Shown here in pieces: positions 1-7,403 of a DNA stretch of 64,000 bases. Both the position numbers and the translations under genes were made by a program. The DNA is taken from the NCBI GenBank assembly GCA_003168335.1, contig PMSM01000003.1, positions 186,001 to 250,000 of the forward strand. The letters run 5' to 3'. Positions within the stretch are counted from its first letter, which is position 1; every line of letters begins with the position of its first letter. The notes below the pieces were generated by a model. The model was not told the origin of the DNA and did not search any database. It saw nothing but the letters and a program-made list of their open reading frames with translations. Source of the DNA: Blastocatellia bacterium. Its GTDB lineage: Bacteria > Acidobacteriota > Blastocatellia > Pyrinomonadales > Pyrinomonadaceae.

Positions 1-1
1 A

Positions 2-703
2 ATAATGGTTTTCAAGCAAACGGGTAGGTTGCCGGAAAGTAAGTCTCGTCTATATGAGGTTTTCATTGACCTCTTGTCAGGTGGTTGGGACGTGGCCAAG
101 GGAATCCTTCGGGGCTCAAAATATGGGCAGAAAATTAAGGTCATCATCCTTGGTTCGCTGGCAGGGAAGCTACACATGCTCCGCAGGAGAGAGTTTAACG
201 ATGACGATATCAGGAATGCAATCGAGTCTTCACTTCTTGGATTGAACCTAACAGACTGGGAACTCCTGCGCGATGAACTCATAGGAGACGGTCTTATTGG
301 CCAGAGCGGCGGGACACTCTACTTTTCACATCTATCCTTTCAAGAGTTTTTGGCTGCCAAGGTCTTCATGGGAAATCCACGTCCCACTTTGAGCCAACAC
401 GCCCTGGACCTTTATCTTTTTGGTGACGATTGGTGGAAAGAAGTCCTAAAGTTCTACATTAGCCTTTCATCAAATCCAAACGTGGTCACTATGTGGCTAA
501 CGGACCAACTAGGAAGAGTCACAAAACGAAAATTCGAGAAAATATCCGTGGCGAACATATTGGAGCTCTTAGGTAGTATTGTCGAATCGTTTCCGACTTT
601 CCCCTTGGAAGAGTTGGCTGGATCAATGGGCGAAATAGTTGATAAAGAGAAGACTTTGTACTTTTTGAGGGATGTCCGGCGACAAATATTTGAAACCGAA
701 TAG
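2..703 (+). CDS. NACHT/STAND-type NTPase, C-terminal part (5' truncated by window)
   Basis: The reading frame is open from the first bases, so only the last ~233 residues are visible; the ATG at 5 is probably internal. The segment is helical and holds FSHLSFQEFLAA (around residues 106-117), the motif that typically ends the NACHT-associated helical region of bacterial STAND NTPases. The P-loop, Walker B and sensor regions must lie upstream. Bacterial NACHT proteins include antiphage immune sensors, so a defence role is plausible, but the effector domain cannot be seen. No gene follows closely on the same strand until the short ORFs near 1 kb. The family call rests on one motif and the general composition. 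Confidence 0.6.
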   Translation: MMVFKQTGRLPESKSRLYEVFIDLLSGGWDVAKGILRGSKYGQKIKVIILGSLAGKLHMLRRREFNDDDIRNAIESSLLGLNLTDWELLRDELIGDGLIGQSGGTLYFSHLSFQEFLAAKVFMGNPRPTLSQHALDLYLFGDDWWKEVLKFYISLSSNPNVVTMWLTDQLGRVTKRKFEKISVANILELLGSIVESFPTFPLEELAGSMGEIVDKEKTLYFLRDVRRQIFETE

Positions 704-827
704 CAGTTGCATCTAAGGGAGCTCTATCTTAGATTGGTACTTGTTTCTAGGAAGGGTTACAACACTATGCGTGCGTTTCCGTTCAAATCTCCTTCGACTC
801 GCGGCGTGATTTCGCTATGATGGCCAC

Positions 828-1014
828 ATGAAAACCGGGCCTGCATTGCCAGCGCCCGAAAGCGATGGAACGCCGTTTTGAGGAGTTTGAGCGCCTGTTC
901 TGAGCCGTCGTTTCCGTTTCCAAGTCAGGCGTTGAGAAAAGAAGAAGCGAAGGAACGGCTGGAGAATTGGCGACAACGCGCGAAACGGAGAGGCGCGCCA
1001 AGAAGATGTCCTAA
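828..1014 (+). pseudogene. decayed small basic protein gene (multiple frameshifts)
   Basis: An ATG at 828 opens MKTGPALPAPESDGTPF and then hits TGA. The next frame continues EEFERLF, another TGA, then AVVSVSK, and the third frame carries QALRKEEAKERLENWRQRAK. Joined, these read like one ~65-residue protein of a common small family: an N-terminus ending in 'GTPF', a middle ending in 'VVSVSK', and a charged helical C-terminus. Each switch is explained by a single-base change. I infer a decayed gene or one damaged by sequencing errors. No function is known to me. Confidence 0.33.
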
Positions 1015-1038
1015 CCTTAACCCACAAAGGAGACAGCG

Positions 1039-1134
1039 ATGGCTACCAAGAAGAAGGCCGCAAAGAAGGCTACAAAGAAAAAAGGTGGAAAGTCTGGCTG
1101 GGGCGGGGCAAAAAAGTCAGCGAAGAAAAGATAG
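1039..1134 (+). CDS. 31-residue lysine/alanine-rich basic peptide
   Basis: ATG at 1039 is preceded by a good ribosome-binding site (AAAGGAGA, 1026-1033). The product has 31 residues, starts MATKKKAAKKATKKKGGKSG, continues with GW-GG and AKKSAKKR, and has no acidic residue. The K/A composition resembles histone H1-like tails or nucleic-acid-binding peptides. It ends 37 bases before the membrane-protein gene at 1172, probably in the same transcript. It could be a DNA/RNA-binding peptide, a membrane-active peptide, or a leader. The strong SD and near-perfect KKA repeats argue against chance. Confidence 0.55.
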   Translation: MATKKKAAKKATKKKGGKSGWGGAKKSAKKR

Positions 1135-1171
1135 TGGTGCGCGGCTAACCAAATGTTTCGGAGGTTCACGC

Positions 1172-1582
1172 ATGAAAGTGCCACTAACAGCGATTTACGA
1201 GCGCCTTGACTTTGCGTCAGATCGCTTATCAACGCAGATTCGAACATTGACGCTCGGGGTTCTTGCTTTGGTATGGCTCTTTCTTTCTGGGGGTAAGGAC
1301 GTACCCGCTCTAAAGCTCAGAGCGGGTCACAAGCAACTCCTTGTGCTTGCGGGGCTATGCGTATTGACCTTCTTGATAGATGCTGTTCAGTATTGGGCAT
1401 CCTACCTGTCCTCAAACGCGGTAAGACGAGAGGCAGAGAGTCAAGATCAGACAGAAGCCGAGTACGACGAAGCCAGCTTTATGCGCCGATTGCAGCAGGG
1501 CAGTTTTTGGGCTAAGCAGATAACCGCAGTCCTCGCGACTGCGTGGCTATTGGTGATTCTCATTCTGAGCATCGCAGGATAG
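1172..1582 (+). CDS. small two-helix membrane protein, unknown function
   Basis: I start this 136-residue protein at the ATG at 1172, which follows an SD (CGGAGG at 1159-1164), rather than at 878, because the upstream part of that frame is arginine-rich junk overlapping the lysine-rich ORF. Visible parts are a short amphipathic start, hydrophobic stretches at about residues 25-40 (TLTLGVLALVWLFLSG) and 52-72 (LLVLAGLCVLTFLIDAV), a polar acidic segment, and a C-terminal hydrophobic helix (ITAVLATAWLLVILILSIAG). That gives three likely membrane segments with the C-terminus at the membrane. I do not recognise the family. It follows the 31-residue basic peptide and may act with it. Confidence 0.6.
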   Translation: MKVPLTAIYERLDFASDRLSTQIRTLTLGVLALVWLFLSGGKDVPALKLRAGHKQLLVLAGLCVLTFLIDAVQYWASYLSSNAVRREAESQDQTEAEYDEASFMRRLQQGSFWAKQITAVLATAWLLVILILSIAG

Positions 1583-1978
1583 AGTCGCGCATCAGCATTA
1601 ACGGCCATCGTGAAAGCAGGATGCTGCCGACGCCACAGCCTGCTGGAGAAGGCCGGATCTCTGAGTTGGCACCGATCGGCAAAGCCGAGCTCAAGTTCAT
1701 CGACACCCCGAAACGACTCACAAGGACGACATCAGGGCAGTGGTGTTGCTAGCCTCTTCCGGAGGATAGGGCCGTAGGCTCTCTCTACAATTCTTGGTCT
1801 GGGCCGATTACAGGTATGCGTTCCGTTGTAATGATGTTTGCTCACTCGAGTGAGTTCCTCTGTTCAACCGCACTTACACAACGAATACCGCTTGACTAAA
1901 TGTCACTAGAAAGCATAACTGCGGCGATCAAACTGGCTCCCCTTCAAAGAACGCTCGCCACTGGGGGCCAGGAGGTCA
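1583..1978. other. gene-poor gap
   Basis: I see no convincing gene here. An open frame runs on to 1754, but it starts inside the previous gene and has no ribosome-binding site or recognisable motif. No strong hairpin or repeat was noticed. The gap separates convergent genes. Confidence 0.4.
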
Positions 1979-2953
1979 TTAGTTTTCATCGACCTCTTTG
2001 CTTTGATCAAATATCTTCTTGGCGTTCTCAATCTCCCATGAACGTACTACCGCCTCCCTAAAATCAGAAGACGAAACTCGTCGCATGAAGGGAAGATCGT
2101 TTTCAATGTCGAGCTTGCGGCTCTTACCGGTTTTGAAATCCTGAGCAAAGTACTCTTCAAACAAGTACCAGGACCATTCGTCAAACAATTTCGATGCGCT
2201 TTCTTTGTTCTTGTTGGCGTACGCTGAATAAAACTCCGCAATACTAGGTTCGGCTCGTTTGAGCTTCTCAATCCTCTCTTTAACTTCACTTCTTATGAAG
2301 TCATCAGTTGGATCAAGACGCAAGGCTTCTACCAAAAACAAGAAGCTTTGCCGGCTTAACCCACTTTGCTTTTCCAGTCGTTGGCTACGTTCGAGGTAAT
2401 CCCTTGCATATTTCAGCCGCGCTTCCAATCGGTCGATTCGTTGTTGGACAAGATAGTTATTTCGCGGATCGTTGGGAAAGAGCCTTAGGATTTGACGGTA
2501 ATAAAGAATTGCCTTGTCTGGTTGATCCTCGCGCTCCTTTGCCAAACCGGTTTGAATTAGCTCGTCGCGGTAGGAACGGTATAATAGATGTCTGTAAAAC
2601 GTGACCCGCGTGGTTGCTGCCCACCCGACATGCACGACTGTTCCGAGTGCCATAAGAACAGTAAAACCCATCGTGACAAATCCGAGGAGTACAGCTGCGA
2701 CCTTTTGGTTGTCCGAAAAAGTCCTGAATTGCGGGCGTCTTAGCCAGAGGCTTGAAAGGAGATTTCTAAGTGGCTTAGCTGTGTAAAATAGTACGCCCAT
2801 AACCAAGAGAACGATGACTTCGTATCGCAATTGCCGTAAAAGAAAGAGGCCAAAATCCAATCTAAGGTTATCCACTCGGTCCGGTGACAACGCTCCCAGC
2901 ATCGCGAGAACGCTACCCACAACCGCTGCAATAAGTCCAATCTTCTGCTTCAT
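1979..2953 (-). CDS. membrane protein with TPR-like soluble domain, last gene of Clp-N operon
   Basis: Start at 2953 (MKQKIGLIAAVVG): its ATG overlaps the TGA of the upstream gene in an ATGA junction, a sign of translational coupling. The protein has 324 residues. Three hydrophobic segments come first (about residues 4-24, 43-58 and 84-108), then a cytosolic or exposed part with 'AILYYRQILRLFPNDPRNNYLVQQRIDRLEARL', cut here as AILYYRQILRLFPNDPRN, which looks like a TPR-type helical pair, and more charged helices. No catalytic motif is visible. It is probably a membrane scaffold partner of the Clp-N-domain protein encoded just upstream. Function unknown. Confidence 0.65.
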   Translation of the reverse strand: MKQKIGLIAAVVGSVLAMLGALSPDRVDNLRLDFGLFLLRQLRYEVIVLLVMGVLFYTAKPLRNLLSSLWLRRPQFRTFSDNQKVAAVLLGFVTMGFTVLMALGTVVHVGWAATTRVTFYRHLLYRSYRDELIQTGLAKEREDQPDKAILYYRQILRLFPNDPRNNYLVQQRIDRLEARLKYARDYLERSQRLEKQSGLSRQSFLFLVEALRLDPTDDFIRSEVKERIEKLKRAEPSIAEFYSAYANKNKESASKLFDEWSWYLFEEYFAQDFKTGKSRKLDIENDLPFMRRVSSSDFREAVVRSWEIENAKKIFDQSKEVDEN

Positions 2954-4470
2954 GAATTCAGTCTCTCTAACTCGTCGATATAACGAGCAACATCGCCCTT
3001 GAAAATGGAATTCACTAAAGTCGCTTGTATGGCTCGCAACTCGCTTATTGCATTTTTGGCGTTGACCATAATGGCAACTCGACTTGCCCCGCCGGCTTGG
3101 ATTTTTAGAAGCGCTCTCTGTGACCAAAAGATGCATCTCGCTTGCATTAAGAATGAAAGATCCTTAAGCATTGGGTTGCCAGCGGCGATGGAAGTACTCT
3201 TGAATTCTTCTTGGGCTCTTCCGAAGTTACCATCACGAAACTCGTAGACGCCTAACCAGTAACGCTTATATGGTTCGGTTTCATCACCCGTCCTTAGGTT
3301 TTCGACCTTGTCTCTGAGTGACTTGTCGAAGTTGTTATGCACAATTTCGTCGAGAACTTTGATAGTCGGTACGTTCTCGTAAACAAATTCGGGTTTCCAA
3401 AACAGTGCCTCATATAGAAAAACAATATTAACTTCGCCCCGAACAATTTCGTCTGGTGAAGAATGAATATCCAGGAGGCCTACTCGCTTAGCGGCTTCGT
3501 GAGATAACCATTTTGCTCTTGCAAACTGCCCGTTCTCCAGACAGGCTCGCGTAGGCTCAACATAAAAGTCATCAATATAGCCGAGATAGTATCGCTTCGA
3601 GGTTAATCTCACAGGACTATCAAAAGCCGATCCCTTAAGCCACGTTTCCAACGTGCTGTATTCATCGTCAAGGCGTCCCTCAAACTGCAATTGTTGTAGG
3701 AAGAAGAAAAGCGATGAGTAGTTTTTCGAGGCAATCGTTTCCTGGCCTCTAAACTGTTTTTGTCTTAATGAAAGCACCGTGTTCGATGAAGATTTGTCGG
3801 TGAAGTTGAAATCGCGGTTCTCGGCAGCTCGCTGGCTGGCATCCAGCAACGGATCCAATCGTTGTCCGCTTACCTTGGGTGATGAAAAGGAAGGATTAAG
3901 AGCCGCACGATTTATGGTGCGAAACCTATTGCCTAACCAACGAGCCATGCCGCATTGACCCATGAAAATTAGCCCGATCAACGCCAGGCAAACGAGATAG
4001 CCACTAAACCCAACTCTGGCCGGTGGAGCGACAGGCGGCAACACTCGGAGTTTTGAATCAGATAATTGTGCATTCGTTTCGGAGACGGCATAAAGCGAGA
4101 ACAGGCCCATCTCGGAAATTACCTTCAACAAATCAACGGCTTCAATCCTTTCTCGTTTGTCGCTCTTAGCCTGTTCCATTGATCGTTTCAACAAGTCCGT
4201 CACATCCGGTCCAATCTTAATCTCGTTGCCAGCGAGTCTGAGACCTTTCTCTAAACGCGTTTCAAGGGAAGCGGTCACCACGGACGGATCATAATTAAGG
4301 TCGCTCAGAGCAGCATGGAATAGGTAGGACTCGTCCTTAGCGAGAGCCTTAATAACGTGATCGACGGATACGTAATATTGACCCCTTGAACGTGATTCCT
4401 CGAATGCGGTATTCAATACCCGCATACAACTTTCGTCGCAGTGACGTTCGTAAGAGTTGAGGTCGCTCAT
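2950..4470 (-). CDS. Clp N-terminal repeat domain protein anchored in the membrane
   Basis: I chose the ATG at 4470 (MSDLNSYERHCDESC), 16 bases after the previous stop, over the longer frame. The 506-residue product opens with a helical domain of about 130 residues resembling the ClpA/ClpB/ClpC N-terminal repeat (for example VLNTAFEESRSRGQYYVSVD, then VIKALAKDES), which in Clp ATPases binds substrates and adaptors. No AAA+ module follows. A single membrane helix lies near residues 155-178 (GFSGYLVCLALIGLIFMGQC), and then comes a ~320-residue helical region with TPR-like composition (YWLGVYEFRDGNFGRAQEEF). It may be a membrane receptor using a Clp-type peptide-binding domain. Its stop overlaps the next gene. 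Confidence 0.65.
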   Translation of the reverse strand: MSDLNSYERHCDESCMRVLNTAFEESRSRGQYYVSVDHVIKALAKDESYLFHAALSDLNYDPSVVTASLETRLEKGLRLAGNEIKIGPDVTDLLKRSMEQAKSDKRERIEAVDLLKVISEMGLFSLYAVSETNAQLSDSKLRVLPPVAPPARVGFSGYLVCLALIGLIFMGQCGMARWLGNRFRTINRAALNPSFSSPKVSGQRLDPLLDASQRAAENRDFNFTDKSSSNTVLSLRQKQFRGQETIASKNYSSLFFFLQQLQFEGRLDDEYSTLETWLKGSAFDSPVRLTSKRYYLGYIDDFYVEPTRACLENGQFARAKWLSHEAAKRVGLLDIHSSPDEIVRGEVNIVFLYEALFWKPEFVYENVPTIKVLDEIVHNNFDKSLRDKVENLRTGDETEPYKRYWLGVYEFRDGNFGRAQEEFKSTSIAAGNPMLKDLSFLMQARCIFWSQRALLKIQAGGASRVAIMVNAKNAISELRAIQATLVNSIFKGDVARYIDELERLNS

Positions 4471-4486
4471 TATTAATCGTAGTGTT

Positions 4487-4726
4487 TCAGTGGTAGGGAA
4501 AACTGACGCCTGCGAAGTCACAACCTGACGATAGGGCGCTACTTGAAAACGCAAGTCTTATCTTTCGTACCTCAATCGTCTTAAGCCACTGAAATATAAA
4601 TAGAAAGTTCAGAATGGAGCCCAACCAACTACTCTTGGTAAGAGCTTGATATTCGGCAATGTGAAGTCCGAGCGATTTTGACTGGCCATCTTCCGAAGTT
4701 GGGATTGAACTGTCTTCCTTGCTCAT
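4487..4726 (-). CDS. short protein with 'HIAEYQALT' motif, possibly truncated membrane protein
   Basis: Start at 4726 has a good SD (GAGGGG, 8 bases upstream). The 79-residue product contains LGLHIAEYQALT followed by a hydrophobic stretch (WLGSILNFLFIFQWLK). From memory, small bacterial membrane proteins carry a similar 'AEYQALTTR' segment followed by two membrane helices. Here the C-terminal third (RLAFSSSALSSGCDF) looks unlike a second helix, so a frameshift or truncation is possible. It is the first intact gene of the minus-strand operon that continues with the Clp-N protein. Confidence 0.45.
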   Translation of the reverse strand: MSKEDSSIPTSEDGQSKSLGLHIAEYQALTKSSWLGSILNFLFIFQWLKTIEVRKIRLAFSSSALSSGCDFAGVSFPYH

Positions 4727-4757
4727 AGTGAGTCCCCTCGTGTCGAGCTTAAACCGA

Positions 4758-4949
4758 TTACCATTCTGGCTGGATTTGGCGAGTTGCAAGGCCGCAGGCT
4801 CGTGAGAATTCAGCCTCTGTTGCAGGCGGAAAATACTTCAACAGATCGGTAAAGTCAACTTTTTCCTCATCCACTAATCCGGGCTCGCGCAGGAAGGCAG
4901 GTAATATATAATGCCCTCGTTTACGGAAGCGCCTGAGGAATTTCGCGAA
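4758..4949 (-). pseudogene. C-terminal fragment of an unknown gene
   Basis: A minus-strand frame between stops encodes ~63 residues with strongly protein-like content, including GHYILPAFLREPGLVDEEKV, DFTDLLKYFPPATEAEFSRA and a terminal RQIQPEW. There is no ATG and no suitable start near the upstream TAA, so the 5' part seems lost. It lies 32 bases upstream of the 4726 start in the same orientation, so it was probably once the first gene of this operon. I do not recognise the family. Confidence 0.4.
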
Positions 4950-5080
4950 TTATGAAAATTGTGCGGGGAATCGGCTAATAACTGTGAGAATCAGATTCGA
5001 TTATCTCTGATAGAATCTTTGTATCTTATTGCGGATTCGTTCTCGCAATTTCAATAATTATGAGAACCTAGAGAAGAAGA

Positions 5081-5135
5081 AAGAAGATGTCGGTTCCCAA
5101 AGTTAGTGAAATCCGAACCATGGTTGTCGAAATTC
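5081..5135 (+). repeat. IS-end-like repeat, copy A
   Basis: About 54 bases match 11838-11892 at roughly 90% identity in the same orientation. Both copies begin with AAGAAGA, then TGTCGGTTCCCA, and carry two TTAGTGAAATC-like units about 21 bases apart (TTAGTGAAATCC and TTGTCGAAATTC here). A TG tip followed by repeated internal units resembles the ends of IS21-family elements, which is an inference from memory. No transposase gene lies next to either copy. Confidence 0.5.
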
Positions 5136-5532
5136 CTTCTCCATTCAAGTGCAATGCATAGTGCTGGGACTTTGGTGCAAGAAATACCTTCGACGCCCCC
5201 TGTTCGCCCCGGATTGATCATCGTGAAGTAAGGAGTTCGCCTGTCGGGAGGTGCCGTACACCGCCGGTTAGTAGGCGAGGGCTATAGAGTCGGAATTGCC
5301 TCCGTGTACGTCTACCTTCGTAGAATCAGTACACACGTTTCCAAATGAACGCTTGCACCTATGACACCTCAGTTACCGAACCACGACGGGTCTAAAGGAC
5401 GGTGACAATTGACAACTCTCAGGCGAAGAAGCAATGGCGAGATGGCCCACGCTAACGCAATTTATAGGAGATTTATATCGACCGTTCCATAACACAACTT
5501 CAGAGAATTGTTTACTCCACAAACGGGGACTT

Positions 5533-5553
5533 ATGCTGCATACTTTGCAGCAT
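5533..5553 (+). promoter_or_regulatory. palindrome upstream of the Ntn-hydrolase gene
   Basis: ATGCTGC, 7 bases, then GCAGCAT form a perfect 7-bp inverted repeat 58 bases before the start at 5611. A weak TTGTTT/TATGCT pair spaced by 18 bases (5507-5536) overlaps its left arm and could be the promoter. The palindrome could be an operator or an RNA hairpin; the sequence alone does not decide. Confidence 0.3.
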
Positions 5554-5610
5554 GAGCCGCGTCCCCGAAGGCAACCCCCTGGATCTGCGTGGCTAGAAAG
5601 AGGGCATCGT

Positions 5611-6573
5611 ATGACTCTGATTGCTGCTTTCCGATGTGAGGCTGACGGATCACCTGCAGTAGTTATTTGTGCTGATAGCCAAGAAACTTACGGCAACTAC
5701 AAAGTGACCGTTGACAAAATAAAACCGCGAGATGCAGGTAACTTTGACTTAGTTGTGGGTGGTTCTGGAAACATTGGCGCTCTTATTGACGGCCTCGCCA
5801 ATGCCATAGAGCGCAACATCTCTCATTGGGAATCTGGTTTCACAGAAGAGGCAGGACGCCAACAGATCGAACGTGTCTTGTTGGCTTATCACGCTAAGCA
5901 GGTGTCTCTTTACCCAGCGAAGGACGATGAAAAGGAACTTCGGTTTCTCGTGTGCATCCGCGATAAGGCAACTTCACAAATCCATTTATGGAAAACTGAC
6001 GGAACTACGGCTGAAACAGTATCCGATTATGCGTTACTTGGATGGCAAGAGCCTGCGTATGACCACGAAGTTAAGTGGCTTTATAGAAAAGGATTTTGGG
6101 TAGCTCAAGCGGTTCTACTAGGGGTTCGCCTATTCACAATTTCACGAAACAGTCTTTATATTGGTGGGCCAACACAAGTGATTGTGGTTCGTGACAATGG
6201 GATGCACCTCCAGAATCCCAAAAATGTAGAATTACTGGAAGAGAGAGCTGAATCATTTAGTCATGCCCTAGCACGAGTTGTGCTCGCATGTCCTGATGGC
6301 AGTATTCACCAAGGCGAGTTCAAAGCACTTTTCGCGGTATTCGAGGACGAAGTATTCAAACTCCGAGACTATTATCTTAACAAGACGGCGTCACTTCTAA
6401 TTAATCGCGCACTGGGTGATCCGCGGGATCTTACGGATGCTTATTCGCCGCTTCCGCCGCACACAATTGTCGCGCGAAAACCTGATGGAAGAGTCTTAGT
6501 ATTTAGCGGCGAGCCGGGAGACATTCTTATCGAACACATTTCAACAGAGGACGCAGAAAACGACTCGGAATGA
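5611..6573 (+). CDS. proteasome-like Ntn hydrolase
   Basis: I start at the ATG at 5611, 7 bases after AAAGAGGG; the upstream frame lacks protein-like content. Removing Met exposes Thr1 (TLIAAFRCEADG), the position of the catalytic nucleophile in proteasome-type N-terminal-nucleophile hydrolases. An Asp in VVICADSQET (about residue 21) and a Lys in TVDKIK (about 35) match the Asp17/Lys33 pair, and NFDLVVGGSGNIGALID resembles the following core strand and helix. At 320 residues it is longer than HslV (~175) or proteasome beta subunits, with an unassigned C-terminal part. It stands alone, divergent from the Clp-N operon, with no HslU, Mpa or Anbu partner visible. Its target is unknown. Confidence 0.65.
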   Translation: MTLIAAFRCEADGSPAVVICADSQETYGNYKVTVDKIKPRDAGNFDLVVGGSGNIGALIDGLANAIERNISHWESGFTEEAGRQQIERVLLAYHAKQVSLYPAKDDEKELRFLVCIRDKATSQIHLWKTDGTTAETVSDYALLGWQEPAYDHEVKWLYRKGFWVAQAVLLGVRLFTISRNSLYIGGPTQVIVVRDNGMHLQNPKNVELLEERAESFSHALARVVLACPDGSIHQGEFKALFAVFEDEVFKLRDYYLNKTASLLINRALGDPRDLTDAYSPLPPHTIVARKPDGRVLVFSGEPGDILIEHISTEDAENDSE

Positions 6574-6842
6574 ATTACGTCGTGCTTTCAGAAAAGAGCA
6601 TCGCAAAGCCAATTCCGAAAGCTTTAGAGCCCAATGGGACCTAAGAGATCTCTCCGCATCAGTTGCATGCCTATAGATGCTGTGCCACCCGACCGCGTTG
6701 CTAAGAGCTCTTTGATACCGTCTAGCATCCCGTTCAACAATGTAGGGTACGTTCTTAAGATACTGAGGCTCGCGATTTTTCATTGCGATGTAACCGACCC
6801 CATCCTGTCATAATTGTCAGCTACCCTGACCTTCTGCCATTT
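6574..6842. other. intergenic, probably part of decayed insertion sequence
   Basis: No gene is visible. Because a transposase tail reading leftwards ends at 6843, part of this stretch may be the end of the same element. Confidence 0.3.
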
Positions 6843-6959
6843 TCAATACCAGCCTAAAGTAGAAACATTTGGGTCTTGGAGGTTCCCTTCGAGCACCTGG
6901 TTCGGGGTCAGACCGCGCAACGCGTTGTGTGGTCCTAGATTGTTGAGGGTTACAAATCG
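6843..6959 (-). mobile_element. C-terminal remnant of a DDE transposase (integrase-core type)
   Basis: A short minus-strand frame reads RFVTLNNLGPHNALRGLTPN, then QVLEGNLQDPNVSTLGWY and stop. This fits the tail of integrase-core transposases such as IS3 or IS481 relatives (YNxxRPHxALxGxTP), with GPH replacing RPH. It is open for only 38 codons; the codon before it is the TAG that also ends the neighbouring membrane protein in the same frame. The rest of the transposase is missing, so this is a breakpoint scar. Confidence 0.55.
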
Positions 6960-7394
6960 CTAGAGTGCCTTCGCCAGAATATTAACTACGGTTTTCAGGG
7001 TTTCACCGTCCGTATTGATTGCCAGTATCATCAATAACTCAGTGTTGCTCTTCACTCGCCAGAGATTTGTCATTACCGTGATCAGGCCAGCGGCCGATAC
7101 TCCAAACGCGGAGAGAGCGATCTTAACCACAGCGGCATTCTGGAGATTGACGATCACTAAGCCGACCGAAACGACAAAGAGCAGGACAACCATCGCGGCG
7201 CAGACCACAAAATAACGATTGTTATCCTGCTTAACCCGCTGTAAATCTTTGCGAAGCGTTTTGCGATTGATGTCCTGTCCACGGGCCGCGACATGTCGCT
7301 GCGCATCCGACAGCGTTTCATCAGCGCCGAGTTGTACCGAAATAGCGTGGGCGCCGTCAGAGTATTGTTGCAAGAGGCTCTTAAGGGATGTCAT
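6960..7394 (-). CDS. two-helix membrane protein, third gene of lipoprotein operon
   Basis: The 144-residue protein has a polar N-terminal half (residues 1-58, partly coiled: AARGQDINRKTLRKDLQRVK), two adjacent hydrophobic helices (about 62-83, VVCAAMVVLLFVVSVGLVIV, and 88-108, VVKIALSAFGVSAAGLITVM), and a short soluble tail. It starts 9 bases after the stop of the upstream gene. The two-helix hairpin after a helical domain resembles membrane-anchoring modules of conflict systems, but I cannot assign a family. Its stop lies exactly at the join to a transposase remnant, so the native C-terminus may have been altered. Confidence 0.6.
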   Translation of the reverse strand: MTSLKSLLQQYSDGAHAISVQLGADETLSDAQRHVAARGQDINRKTLRKDLQRVKQDNNRYFVVCAAMVVLLFVVSVGLVIVNLQNAAVVKIALSAFGVSAAGLITVMTNLWRVKSNTELLMILAINTDGETLKTVVNILAKAL

Positions 7395-7403
7395 TTGTTT
7401 GTC

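Larger units (their letters stand above)
4950..5610. other. divergent intergenic region, gene-free
   Basis: This AT-rich space lies between the minus-strand Clp-N operon and the plus-strand Ntn-hydrolase gene. It holds an IS-end-like repeat (5081-5135) and a short palindrome (5533-5553). An open frame runs into the hydrolase from 5434, but its N-terminal 59 residues look non-coding. I see no RNA gene. Confidence 0.4.

Noticed and set aside
878-1171. N-terminal extension of the membrane protein frame from 878
   Set aside because: The upstream part is arginine-rich and overlaps the lysine-rich ORF; the SD at 1159-1164 supports the start at 1172.
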